Positions 27,001-32,384 of a stretch of DNA of 36,502 bases are shown here, piece after piece; the stretch's first letter is position 1; each line of letters begins with the position of its first letter. This DNA comes from an uncultured Eubacteriales bacterium (GTDB taxonomy: Bacteria; Bacillota; Clostridia; Oscillospirales; Oscillospiraceae). The position numbers and the translations under genes are program-made. Location of the stretch: contig URQY01000013.1 in NCBI GenBank assembly GCA_900550165.1, forward strand, positions 1 through 36,502, given 5' to 3'. The notes beneath the pieces were generated by a model, which saw only the letters and a list, made by a program, of their open reading frames with translations, was not told the DNA's origin and did no database searches.

Positions 27001-27928
27001 TGGGCGCAGACATCATCAGACCGGATGCGCCTGAGTACTCAGATTGGAACGTGATTTTGTAGTTCTGCTCATACTCTGCGGTCAGAGTGATGTCGGCGTT
27101 GATGCTTTCAATTTTTCCGCCCGGCTGATACTCTGTTTCTGTTCCGCGGAGGGTAGTTTTCCAGCCGGTGAAGGTGAAACCACTCTTTGTTGCCTTCGCA
27201 TCTGCCGGGATGATGTAGGTTTCACCGGTTTTGCCGCCATTGGCAGTTGTTGCACCCTCAGTTAAAGTTCCACCTTCACCCGCATCATAAGCGACGGTGT
27301 ATACGTAGAACGTAAAGCCAGTGACGTCGACATAGATGCTGTCGCCGATTTTCTTAGATTCATTCACTGTATCGCCCTTGTAGAACGTATACTTCAGATG
27401 GATGGTGCCACCCGTCTCCAGCACCTTAGCGGTCAAAGAGTCGGTGTCAGAATCGTCATAGCCTTGCGGGTCATCAAAATTAACCTTAAGAGTATCAGAA
27501 ATAGTGATCGGTTCGCCGATTACGGAATCCAAGCATTCGACTTTAACAGTGTAGTCCCTAGAATCTTTATTTGTTCCAGCAACGGCACTTCTTGCCTGAA
27601 ATCCTACCGTAAAGGAAATATCGTCATTATAATAATAATAAGTACGATTATCAGGTCTGGAATTATATGCTAATTGCGGGTAGAGGTCGATGTTGTTAGT
27701 TGCGTCAGTAACCTTGATATCCAAGGGAAGAAGGTGCCCTAACACATCCTTATTAGCACTAGAATACGAGATACGTGCGGGATCAGCTTGGGAGCCACCC
27801 CCTGATACCGAGATGCTATCCACCGCCAGCGCCGTCGTTGGCAGCAAGCTCAGCGTCATGATGAGCGCCATGAGAAGGCTCAATAGCCTTTTCGGTGTCC
27901 ATCGGGTTTGTTCTGTTCGTTTGTTCAT
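18059..27928 (-). CDS. Giant secreted surface protein: InlB-type repeats, Ig-like repeats and MBG/YDG-type domains
   Basis: 3289 residues. A basic N-terminus with signal peptide (RLLSLLMALIMTLSLLPTTALA, ~14-35) is followed by seven Listeria-Bacteroides (InlB B) repeats marked by GFTF/GYTFxGW motifs near residues 253, 326, 421, 664, 744, 916 and 1104. About 1000 residues of Ig-like/Big-type repeats follow (VTFYKSS, VNFYRKG, VTFYYKDG motifs). MBG/YDG-type modules are found at ~2190-3000 (ATVYDGTTDVNIV, LTYNSMPQNGYTTL, KVYNGASQTYDY), and a final ~100-residue beta domain ends it. There is no LPxTG, no C-terminal membrane helix and no SLH domain. It is probably an adhesin or matrix protein. The ribosome site is AAGGAGGAAATCGC. 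It is cotranscribed with the downstream SLH gene. Confidence 0.94.
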   Translation of the reverse strand: MNKRTEQTRWTPKRLLSLLMALIMTLSLLPTTALAVDSISVSGGGSQADPARISYSSANKDVLGHLLPLDIKVTDATNNIDLYPQLAYNSRPDNRTYYYYNDDISFTVGFQARSAVAGTNKDSRDYTVKVECLDSVIGEPITISDTLKVNFDDPQGYDDSDTDSLTAKVLETGGTIHLKYTFYKGDTVNESKKIGDSIYVDVTGFTFYVYTVAYDAGEGGTLTEGATTANGGKTGETYIIPADAKATKSGFTFTGWKTTLRGTETEYQPGGKIESINADITLTAEYEQNYKITFQSEYSGASGLMMSAPSNGTKYTVPVEPTMYGFTFAGWKATYTNSGAELTPKSSFAPGEQITGITQDITLTAQWTKDGSAPVGSRSVKFVRRNTTDGSALNWPNDLTGAKDSTVTIPYLIPQAEGYTFLGWSKDQNATTANYQPNDTVTITDTDISLYAVWQPKNYTISYTPNDSLTGVTLTITEHSVTPGRPASFKVTVLAAYDASSMIVAANGVPLGYSTKTENNDGSTTYTYSFVPTGDTAVTVSQPEQKSYVVTLPVGDHFTAKFDDIDKSDKTVTYNDSVSFTVNADNGWTIEDVSYTGDATLTHDATKYTLTNIKSNVAVSVKMKQIPVYTISYSIDEAYFTSQKVTGESRDVTLINPAGRTGYNFDGWYKNPDYTDKAEATLDVNGDVNLYGRYMPKTYSIKYDLNAPTGATVTPVDIPSTTKTYGLAATLTEIIPEQEGFTFLGWSESDTATAASYLPGATFSKEIDHNITLCAVWQKNTYTITFSSGEGYSLHSGHGSMTVEHNGSFEFNLIVDPAYAQNAPSVWANTAGINSGKPVNPIGEPTLNKNDGSMKYHYTLSGIKADTAINALVTANATYTVTFMTNGTIYQTQQVEFNHKATKPADPEVDGYTFGGWYQDARCTSAWNFVDVTDADGNVTAANTVTDNTTIYAKLTPITPVITWPLAAEQVGYALKFTTPDALVTATSNTGTVAYNAKVTFTITVADGYDASKMQVGVNGILYAPNEKNGNVYTFEFIAKEDTKITVTGIERKTVTVIYNANARDDVSGLPSPQVVKYYLAALGETGNDKITTQVPSRTGYTFLGWNTDSEAKKADARYTAEKIRAGAASEFTQDTTLYAIWKAQDTELTLKITDVAYDTQQNNRVIQYEGEQITLQAELNHFAVGSVTFYKSSTKEANKTNSTIVGSTSIEGTTATFRTTVGEYKTTAKDEYYWAEFTPNADEGYSGSTSGVMNVGIFSKALSWKITKGPSNVADKGNELNIYEGNGTTTAATEMVAGRTYTLEVKTASITGVETLDSKQPVLGKDYKIVWQYTEVGKNDWKTDGEASDKATYLVTGDKSGYQFRAQIVPLGPDNGSLFVKAGKFNENDGLVNDQYDTCLYTKSTDTTVRQATATALTITGADNEGSVTIAGNPVTTGLAQFEGQKVTLTATVTDTTTGTPTVTTGHVNFYRKGATADTLLNASPIAVGTNGVATCEVEISKWTGGNVTDNKDEFYAVYLANATYDTSDSKAAPQAVYIKSTAIKTPIIESELEGTNGAKATTYSEDLNGLLAGVQHEFKLRQTGAEATTGDWSVVALDGRTVDADNYSIEWQYKTGDNFVKANNESTQAAYTTTTTKVDDRYRVKLTGKGVFAGSEATSQDAVIGTKQNVTVTVKALDAIESTAATDVYQLNEITLTATVAAANDKPTMQPTGTVTFYYKDGENWVKLDSTTLADATDGSGSKIASIKTSKLPVTDTTNIKRDVEITAVYSGDATFNASATVNETEKSITAAAGCTTTNDTVTVYSSVVFNCNDENKKQPTNGDKGIHISVSDGAFKTNEKATLALSDIYTLDRNLDKALLNTIAKLNPTTDYTVQWQKLNGATAIGDAEGTDFANSQRWTDIGATGTSLVLDKVEQNTAYRAVITVNDQPITKGSFGKLDQGVIGTADANDGRQVYYSNVLMPTDTSMTVSVALNTSKIDAENTEGITEGETVTANVFLSGVVGVVPNANVTVTVTNDSAKGNNTAYEKTFTSMNTVNGWNAFSWNTAESDDKGVPTAPGFYTLTVSATTNTGYAAQEITRSLIVRESSYGFEVGNTNPTYNGRTQGLTVALKDFHFSGDAIDNAANKSWTVKYYDQQGKLVEPSQAGKYTATITLPASAYWTEQRIETTFTIAPRSVSIADAIAQATVYDGTTDVNIVEVMLNDAETDQTTNGTGLPTNNVGIINGDSIYAVATAAALEKANAGENKFTISAIDLLGDDANNYEWDKASYTEDIYVSRSQVYGEHGTLELKQGETFPADKVIKMIDQSGREITLGTGTEDYTLTFYYHSDTKIEKTTDISKLGLYTVVARPNQSNYKSGVTMQFTVVETATNLTEAATPKPSTLIYLSDTATKYNPAGNVPVTAKNAQGNTVKVEYHGTTWSETVPSYAGRYLVKATDTSTGDVAYGIYTITKAHPSIDVTPATGLTYNSMPQNGYTTLTGVEGKDASKDYYITYAGDVAIGYNTPADGNVDEQAPVDAGTYTVTLHVNETANYTAHEISKSFTIAKKALTIKADSWQTTQYDAFPDMTAGYTGLAAETGDTTPDTSLRDVQIAPEFLYNPKDGKSDYNNVVLDSVGYVAIQPIDALSKNYAITYENGQYTKQRTDPSVKLDIHGLPQSSTGKNTVYYGDEIQLYPYGYYTTHANGSGIFNWSVSAGAPATIDADKGILKVTGVGEFIVTLKRGVGEQQIKISVDVTAIQKEAKIALKNVDKVYNGASQTYDYTGNVTVHDELYRALPYFDASKVTRTSTDRIDVGSQITTAKVTGAWAYQSETYGGKFTINDKDATVAPVADAHIYGTTRTIPSPAYTSTEAAAISNVLTASQTDAYNRLDVHDGYEILVAGTENMNYNVKYTTDETAEDSAVTTYDGMKLYSTTTKAKNELNDATVYGEQANDLDWILDAVKSTTRDGVDYADNLADFNLPDTFVWQDKDDCTGNKVTYKAANREEGNTSSTALPAGRTATDTAKDDNYELKFGSVTNAKAENYTLTNTETKNAQGTMTAPTGTVGFIGAAATSDNLIEGSANIAQRPIKLEKAVTDAQLYWRLPQSQLYTALVNILKAEENSVGRGLAKGHTIEDLDLSFTIKVGSTTYNVAKDGTDAINFAATGNATVTATVGDTNYKLEGGQYQFDIVLKNIQIEATYTTKTFTGFTVLIKVHNKGGAITPLNDAKGLSYKIFKKTGNTIDKTTAYASGTLTYQNRTAYDDKGGLCGVFTATYPQLPLLNSGETYFIQMYEYGVELKTNS

Positions 27929-27975
27929 GCGATTTCCTCCTTATATTTTCACTTTTTTGTGATCGTTCGTGTGTG

Positions 27976-28017
27976 CCCGCAGAGCGCTCTGCGGGGACGA
28001 GGGAGGCCTCCCTCGTC
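27976..28017 (-). other. Two abutting perfect palindromes in the 5' leader of the giant gene
   Basis: CCCGCAGAGCGCTCTGCGGG (27976-27995) directly abuts a 22-nt perfect palindrome with arm GACGAGGGAGG (27996-28017). Both lie between the predicted transcription start (~28044) and the ribosome site, so the mRNA would carry two stacked hairpins without a T tract. A 5' stabiliser for a ~11-kb transcript, or protein-binding sites, are both possible. Confidence 0.75.
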
Positions 28018-28050
28018 ATAGTCTTCTGACAGCAATTTACAGTTATTGAC

Positions 28051-28079
28051 ATTATATTAGCCAATAGAATAAATGTAAA
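28051..28079 (-). promoter_or_regulatory. Promoter of the giant protein / SLH operon
   Basis: Minus strand TTTACA (28079-28074), 17 nt, perfect TATAAT (28056-28051). The AT-rich surroundings contrast with the GC-rich genes. The leader is about 115 nt. Confidence 0.85.
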
Positions 28080-28133
28080 TCATACCAAAGTATTAGAAAA
28101 CGTGAAAACAGGAGAATAACGGCGAAAAACGGC

Positions 28134-28168
28134 AAAAAAAAGGAGAGCCGTGCGGTGCTGCACGGCTC
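28134..28168 (-). terminator. Terminator of the TetR regulator gene
   Basis: Minus strand stem GAGCCGTGC/GCACGGCTC with a 6-nt loop, then CTCC and eight Ts. Confidence 0.9.
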
Positions 28169-28184
28169 CCGGTTTATGATCAGG

Positions 28185-28751
28185 TTATTGCGGCTTGTCG
28201 ATGCGCAGGCGCTCCAGCGCGGTGCGGACGCTGCCGTGGATGACAAGCTCGAGCCGGTCGACGAGGGCCTGCGGGTCGTCCTTCATGTCCCGCTTGATCC
28301 AGTCGAGCATCAGGCCGACGAAGGCGTACTTATAGACCGTGGCGATGAAGGCCTTGTCCTCGCCGCGCACGCTCATGCCCTGCGCCTGCTCCTCGACCAC
28401 GCCCTCGAGCAGGTCGTAGGTGACGCGATAGAGGTAATTTTCCACCTGCTCGCGGCTGACGGAGTGGTAGACGTTCATGATGAAGGGCTTGTTGTCCTGC
28501 ACGGCCTTGAAGAGCTGCAAAAGGCCCTGCTGCCACGTCTCGTAGGTCTTGTTGCCCGCCAGCGCTCTGCCGGCGTCCTCCTGGCACGACCATTCGACCA
28601 GATCGTAAATATCCTTGAAGTGGTAGTAAAACGTCATGCGGTTGATGCCGCAGTCCTCCGTGATATCGCTGATGGTGATCTTGCTCAGGGGCTTTTGCAG
28701 CAGCAGATTTTTGAGCGACGCTTCCAGCGCGCGCTTGGTCACCTGTGACAT
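28185..28751 (-). CDS. TetR/AcrR family transcriptional regulator
   Basis: 188 residues, ribosome site AAGGAGC. The N-terminal DNA-binding domain has the classic order: KRALEASLKNLLLQKPLSKITISDITEDCGINRMTFYYHFKDIYDLVEW, with the HTH at ~23-45 and the TFYYHF recognition segment. The C-terminal domain resembles the TetR_C_33/DhaS-like group (NKPFIMNVYHSVSREQVENYLYRVTYDLL). The ligand is unknown. It is transcribed alone, away from the C_GCAxxG_C_C and methyltransferase genes. It is the only intact DNA-binding regulator in the window and so a candidate, not proven, for the GTTAGAT operators at 29511-29569 or the oleate hydratase repeats. Confidence 0.94.
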   Translation of the reverse strand: MSQVTKRALEASLKNLLLQKPLSKITISDITEDCGINRMTFYYHFKDIYDLVEWSCQEDAGRALAGNKTYETWQQGLLQLFKAVQDNKPFIMNVYHSVSREQVENYLYRVTYDLLEGVVEEQAQGMSVRGEDKAFIATVYKYAFVGLMLDWIKRDMKDDPQALVDRLELVIHGSVRTALERLRIDKPQ

Positions 28752-28838
28752 GGCCGGTTGCTCCTTCCGTTCGGATGATTGCTTTCATCATACCATGCCG
28801 GGAAGCAAAAAAGGGAGAAATTTTTGTAAATTCTGCGG

Positions 28839-28870
28839 AAAACGGGAGCGCCGGCCGGCGCTCCCGTTTT
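28839..28870. terminator. Orphan terminator-like perfect palindrome
   Basis: AAAACGGGAGCGCCGG and its mirror CCGGCGCTCCCGTTTT form one uninterrupted palindrome ending in T5 on the plus strand and T4 on the minus strand. No intact gene ends here; it lies 23 nt after the stop of the gene-tail remnant at 28894-29016. Confidence 0.7.
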
Positions 28871-28893
28871 TCATTCGATTCCCCGCCGCAGGC

Positions 28894-29016
28894 TTACTCA
28901 AAGCGGACGGTGAGCTTCGGATTTTCCGCCGCGCTGTCGCGCAGCACGCGGCGGTTGACTTTCTGCGGCGTTCTGAGTACGATAGGAGCATCACAAAAGA
29001 CAGAGAAGGAGAGATA
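28894..29016 (-). pseudogene. Possible 3' gene remnant upstream of the C_GCAxxG_C_C gene
   Basis: A 40-codon minus-strand frame without a start codon ends DSAAENPKLTVRFE-stop. Codon choice is coding-like and a terminator-like palindrome follows, as after a real gene. It is bounded upstream by an in-frame TGA at 29019-29017, where the divergent plus-strand gene begins. I do not recognise the protein. It may be the tail of a gene lost by deletion or rearrangement; chance is not excluded. Confidence 0.35.
28955..28983 (+). promoter_or_regulatory. Promoter of the C_GCAxxG_C_C gene
   Basis: TTGACT, 17 nt, TACGAT; the ATG is 35 nt further on behind AAGGAGAGA. Confidence 0.72.
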
Positions 29017-29018
29017 TC

Positions 29019-29405
29019 ATGACGATCGAAGAACGCGCGGCGCGGGCGGTGGAGCTGAAGGCGGGGTGCAACTGCGCACAGGCGGTGGCGCTGGCCTTTG
29101 CCGATGTGCTGCCGCTCGATGAAGCGACGCTGATGAAGCTTGCGGCGGGCTACGGCGCGGGCATGGGCTGCATGGAGGCGACCTGCGGCGCGCTGGTCGG
29201 CGCGGTGATGGCCGCGGGCCTGCTGACGGACGGGCAGGGCACGGGGCGCATGGCCCGCGCCACGCTCGCGGGCTTTCAGGACAGGTGCGGCGCGACGATC
29301 TGCAAGGATCTGAAGGGCATTGAGACCGGAACGGTCCTCTGTCCCTGCACCGAGTGCGTGCGCAACGCGGTGCTCGCCGCGGGCGAGGCACTTGGCCTGG
29401 AATAA
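29019..29405 (+). CDS. C_GCAxxG_C_C family redox-type protein
   Basis: 128 residues. The family pattern of spaced cysteines is clear: GCNCAQAV (~16-23), GAGMGCMEATCGALVGAVMAAGL (~47-69), RCGATICKDLKG, and CPCTECVRNA near the end. The GCxCAQ and CGA motifs and the closing CP..V helix are diagnostic of PF09719-type proteins, which probably bind a metal or use redox-active cysteines; the reaction is not established. The extra Cys pairs (CNC, CPC) exceed the minimal pattern. It has its own promoter and stands before the methyltransferase operon. Confidence 0.9.
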   Translation: MTIEERAARAVELKAGCNCAQAVALAFADVLPLDEATLMKLAAGYGAGMGCMEATCGALVGAVMAAGLLTDGQGTGRMARATLAGFQDRCGATICKDLKGIETGTVLCPCTECVRNAVLAAGEALGLE

Positions 29406-29422
29406 GCGCGGAAAACACTGTG

Positions 29423-29451
29423 TTGACAAGTATTTCTTCGCTGCTTATAAT
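29423..29451 (+). promoter_or_regulatory. Perfect consensus sigma-A promoter
   Basis: TTGACA (29423-29428), exactly 17 nt, TATAAT (29446-29451): every consensus base is present. Transcription would begin near 29458, only ~25 nt before an intrinsic terminator. Confidence 0.9.
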
Positions 29452-29481
29452 GTGACCGAAGAAGAAAAACGGTCCAAAGTC

Positions 29482-29504
29482 AAAAAGCCGCCGGGCGGCT
29501 TTTT
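29482..29504 (+). terminator. Intrinsic terminator just downstream of the consensus promoter
   Basis: AAAAAGCCGCC paired with GGCGGCTTTTT through a one-base turn; effectively a GC stem followed by T5. It may end the C_GCAxxG_C_C transcript, and would also stop the strong promoter at 29423 after ~47 nt. Confidence 0.85.
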
Positions 29505-29510
29505 GAGGGG

Positions 29511-29569
29511 CCAACAGTTAGATAAATCTAACTGTTGGTGATCGCGTCTAACGGTTAGATGAATCTAAC
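29511..29569 (+). promoter_or_regulatory. Two GTTAGAT-N2-ATCTAAC operators upstream of the methyltransferase operon
   Basis: The first is a perfect palindrome with 13-bp arms, CCAACAGTTAGAT (29511-29523) and its mirror (29526-29538). The second is GTTAGAT-GA-ATCTAAC (29554-29569). Centres are 37 bp apart. A further half-site TCTAAC (29547-29552) abuts the second site. Dimeric TetR- or MarR-type binding is likely; the regulator is not proven. Confidence 0.75.
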
Positions 29570-29597
29570 AAAAACCGAAAAATGTGGGGAGGAAGCA

Positions 29598-30386
29598 ATG
29601 AGCGAGAAGATCACGCTCTCCGGCGTGCCGGAGACGATGCTGCAAACGGTTTTTGCCCGCGCGAAGGAGACGAAAACGCGCGGCGCGATCACCGACGGCA
29701 AGGCGGTCGAGATCATCGATAGGCTTGACTATGATTTTTCCGCGGCGGATCAGGATAAGGCCATGCACAGCGGCGTCATCGCGCGCACCATCGTGCTCGA
29801 CAGGCTCGTGAAGGCCTTTCTTGCGGGGCACGGCGGCGCGGTGGTCGTGAACATCGCCTGCGGACTTGATACGCGCTGCTATCGCGTGAGCGGCTATTCG
29901 CACTGGTATAACCTTGACCTGCCCGAGACCATTGCCGTGCGGAAAAGGCTCCTGCCCGAGAGCGGAAGCATCTCGCAGATCGCCATGTCCGCGATGGACA
30001 ACTGGGGCGGCGAGATCGGGAAGACGGGCACGAGCGCGCTCGTCATCATCGAGGGGCTGACGATGTATCTGTCCGAAGCCGATGTGAAGCGCATCTTCGC
30101 TGTGATCTCGGGCCGCTTCGACCGCGTGACGGTGCTCGTCGAGACGATGAATCCGATGGTCGTCAGGCGCTTCAGGGAAAAGTCCATCGAGGCGAGCAGG
30201 GCGAGGTTCCGCTGGGGCGTAAAGGACGGCGCGGCGCTCGCCGCGCTCCTGCCGGACTTCCGCCTGGTCGAAGAACACAGCCTGTGCGAGGGCATGGCGG
30301 AATTTGCGCCGGTCTACAGGCTGCTGGATAAAATTCCGGCAGTCCGCAATATCTCCAACCGCATCGTCGTGCTGGAGAAAAAGTGA
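29598..30386 (+). CDS. Class I SAM-dependent methyltransferase, LCMT/TcmP-like
   Basis: 262 residues from ATG 29598 behind GGGGAGGAAGC; an in-frame ATG at 29559 lies inside the operator and is rejected. The LCMT/PPM1-type pattern is visible: ARTIVLDRLVKAFL, SAM motif I VVVNIACGLDTRCYRV (~84-99), the acidic NLDLPETIAVRKRLL (motif II), and SALVIIEGLTMYLSEADV (post-motif). Bacterial members are called TcmP/O-methyltransferase-like; the substrate is unknown. It is the first gene of a four-gene operon (spacing 12 nt, 22 nt, -4 nt), whose other members suggest processing of a small carboxylated or ester-containing compound (inference). Confidence 0.9.
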   Translation: MSEKITLSGVPETMLQTVFARAKETKTRGAITDGKAVEIIDRLDYDFSAADQDKAMHSGVIARTIVLDRLVKAFLAGHGGAVVVNIACGLDTRCYRVSGYSHWYNLDLPETIAVRKRLLPESGSISQIAMSAMDNWGGEIGKTGTSALVIIEGLTMYLSEADVKRIFAVISGRFDRVTVLVETMNPMVVRRFREKSIEASRARFRWGVKDGAALAALLPDFRLVEEHSLCEGMAEFAPVYRLLDKIPAVRNISNRIVVLEKK

Positions 30387-30398
30387 GGAGGCGGCAGC

Positions 30399-30896
30399 GT
30401 GATTTGGAGTACCGTCTGGATCGAAGCGCTTATTTTTACGGCGCTTTTCACGGCGATGGTGATGATCCCCGCCATCAGGCACCCGGAGGTCGGCGTGCAC
30501 AACTACCCGCCCGATATTCAGGAGGAATATTTCAAGACCCACGAGCGCATTCCGGTCGCGCCGCTCAGCGGACGCACCCTTGCGGTCAGGGGGGGCACTA
30601 TCGTGCTGTTCACGGCGCTTTTGACCGGCGGCGCCATCCTCGCCGGGGCGGACAGCTTCCGGACGGGGGCGGTGTTTGCGGCCATCCTCTTTCTCATCGT
30701 CGGCGTGTGGGATACGTTTTTCATCGACTGGGTGCTGTTTGCGCACCTGAAGGTATTTCGCCTGCCGGGGACCGAGCACATGGACAAGGCCTACGCGCAG
30801 AAGTGGTTTCACGTCAGGGGAATGCTTTTTCCGGGCTCGCTGTTTCTCGTCATCGTCAGTGCGCTCACGGGACTTTTTGTCATGTGGATCAAGTAA
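30399..30896 (+). CDS. Unrecognised polytopic membrane protein (about four helices)
   Basis: 165 residues from a GTG start behind GAGGAGGCGG, 12 nt after the methyltransferase. Hydrophobic segments lie near 5-25 (WIEALIFTALFTAMVMIPAI), 65-85 (GGTIVLFTALLTGGAILAG), 88-112 (TGAVFAAILFLIVGVWDTFFIDWVLF) and 143-163 (GSLFLVIVSALTGLFVMWI). A motif VWDTFFIDW in helix 3 and the loop ending KWFHVRG look conserved in style. I do not recognise a named family. Its position inside the operon suggests it moves or handles the same compound. Confidence 0.82.
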   Translation: MIWSTVWIEALIFTALFTAMVMIPAIRHPEVGVHNYPPDIQEEYFKTHERIPVAPLSGRTLAVRGGTIVLFTALLTGGAILAGADSFRTGAVFAAILFLIVGVWDTFFIDWVLFAHLKVFRLPGTEHMDKAYAQKWFHVRGMLFPGSLFLVIVSALTGLFVMWIK

Positions 30897-30918
30897 GAAC
30901 AAGGAGAGGGCAAAAGCG

Positions 30919-31701
30919 ATGAAGGTCTATTCGTTCGGTAAAGAAAATGCGCCGGTCATTTTGCTGCTGCCGGGCACCTGCTGCCACTGGAAGGGCAACT
31001 TCGGCCATGTGATCCCGCTGCTGTCCGACGAGTACCGCGTGCTCTGCGTCAGCTACGACGGCTTTGACGAGACGGAGCGGACGGAATTTCCGACGATGCT
31101 CGAAGAGACGGCGAAGATCGAGAGCTGCATCAAAGCAAACTGCGGCGGGCACATCCGCGTGGCCTACGGCTGCTCACTCGGCGGCTCGTTCGTGGGGCTT
31201 CTGGCCGCGAGAGGGAATATCCGCATGGACTACGGCATCCTCGGCAGCTCGGATCTGGATCAGTCGTCAAAATTTGCGGCAAAATTGCAGACCGAGCTTC
31301 TGCTGCCGCTGCTGTTCCCGATGCTCCGCGACGGCAAGTTCAAGTCCCGTCTTCTGCAAAGGAAAATGGAGAAGCGGATGCGGGAGAGGGGAGACTACGG
31401 CGCGGCCTTTATGCGGATGCTCGGCGGCAGGCGGCCCTACTTAACGCAGCAAAGCTGCAAGAACCAGTTCTATTCCGACCTCGTCACGCCGCTGCCCGAC
31501 AAGCTCGACGTGCCGGGGACGGAGATACATATTTTCTATGCGCTCGGGATGGGCGAAAAGTATCGCGCACGCTACGAGCGGCACTTTGCTCACCCTGTTA
31601 TCCACGAGCAGGATATGCAGCACGAGGAGCTGCTGGCCTGCCATCCGCAGGAGTGGGCGGCGCTCGTCAGGAGTATCGTTGGGGAAGGGGCGAGAGCGTG
31701 A
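30919..31701 (+). CDS. Alpha/beta hydrolase
   Basis: 260 residues from ATG 30919 behind AAGGAGAGGG; longer in-frame starts overlap the previous gene and are rejected. Hydrolase-fold features: ILLLPGTCCHWKGNF (oxyanion strand), the nucleophile elbow YGCSLGG (Ser ~93), and a C-terminal His candidate in EQDMQHEELLACHPQEW. The acid residue is not certain; a Tyr/Glu-rich segment near IHIFYALGMGEKY precedes the His. The substrate is unknown. The stop overlaps the next start by 4 nt (GTGA), so the two are translated together. Confidence 0.87.
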   Translation: MKVYSFGKENAPVILLLPGTCCHWKGNFGHVIPLLSDEYRVLCVSYDGFDETERTEFPTMLEETAKIESCIKANCGGHIRVAYGCSLGGSFVGLLAARGNIRMDYGILGSSDLDQSSKFAAKLQTELLLPLLFPMLRDGKFKSRLLQRKMEKRMRERGDYGAAFMRMLGGRRPYLTQQSCKNQFYSDLVTPLPDKLDVPGTEIHIFYALGMGEKYRARYERHFAHPVIHEQDMQHEELLACHPQEWAALVRSIVGEGARA

Positions 31702-32330
31702 AATATTTGGGTATGCCAATGGGAATGTGGGCGCTGTTCCACGCGTCCTTTCGGGAGCACCTGACAAAGGAGTTCGGCCTGAGCGCGGCGGAGGCGAAGA
31801 CCATCACCGCACGGGCAAAGCCTGCGTATAAAAGGCTCATCGCGGAGCTGCCGGAGTTTGAAAAGGAAGACCGCTTTCGGATGAACGCCGTCAACTGCAC
31901 GATGCTCGCGGCCTTCATCCTGAATATGCCGCGCCGCCCGGACGTGAACACCCTGCAAAGCTATTATGCCGCGGCCATGATGACGCCGGCGATGAGGTGG
32001 TTTTGCCGCAAGAGCGGCAAAAAGCAGTTTTCGGACGGGAAGCTCGCGAGCCTCAGGGCCGCGGCAAAGCTGCGCGCCGCTGACCGCAACCCCTATTCAT
32101 GGAACATGGATTTTTTTGAATACCCGGACGGCAGCGGCTTTGAGTCCCGCTTCACCCGCTGCGGCATCTGCGAGATCATGAAAAAGCTCGGGCTCTACGA
32201 CCTCACGCCTGCGCTGCGTCATCTCGACTACACGATGGCCGAGGCGGGCGGCACGACAGATTTTGTGCGCGAATACACCCTCGCCTCCGGCGGACCCTAC
32301 TGCGACTGCGGGTATCACAAGAAAAAGTGA
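31698..32330 (+). CDS. L-2-amino-thiazoline-4-carboxylic acid hydrolase-like protein
   Basis: 210 residues from GTG 31698, overlapping the hydrolase stop (GTGA). A longer in-frame ATG at 31653 would overlap 49 nt and is less likely. The C-terminal part (FTRCGICEIMKKLGLYDLTP, LDYTMAEAGGTTDFVREYTLASGGPYCDCGYH) carries the cysteine pattern of the ATC-hydrolase family, named for ring opening of a cyclic cysteine precursor. Most genomic members lie in regulated operons with other small-molecule enzymes and are unlikely all to use that substrate. Nearly all family Cys residues are present. No clear terminator follows; 32331-32384 holds nothing else. Confidence 0.88.
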   Translation: MKYLGMPMGMWALFHASFREHLTKEFGLSAAEAKTITARAKPAYKRLIAELPEFEKEDRFRMNAVNCTMLAAFILNMPRRPDVNTLQSYYAAAMMTPAMRWFCRKSGKKQFSDGKLASLRAAAKLRAADRNPYSWNMDFFEYPDGSGFESRFTRCGICEIMKKLGLYDLTPALRHLDYTMAEAGGTTDFVREYTLASGGPYCDCGYHKKK

Positions 32331-32384
32331 ATACAGCAAGGCGCTTCGCTTTTCAGGCATAACAAAGCAGGACAAAGCGGCAGG

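Noticed and set aside
29511..29569. Integron attC-like or insertion-sequence end reading of the GTTAGAT repeats
   Set aside because: No integrase, cassette array, transposase or target duplication is nearby; the symmetric sites upstream of an operon fit operators better.
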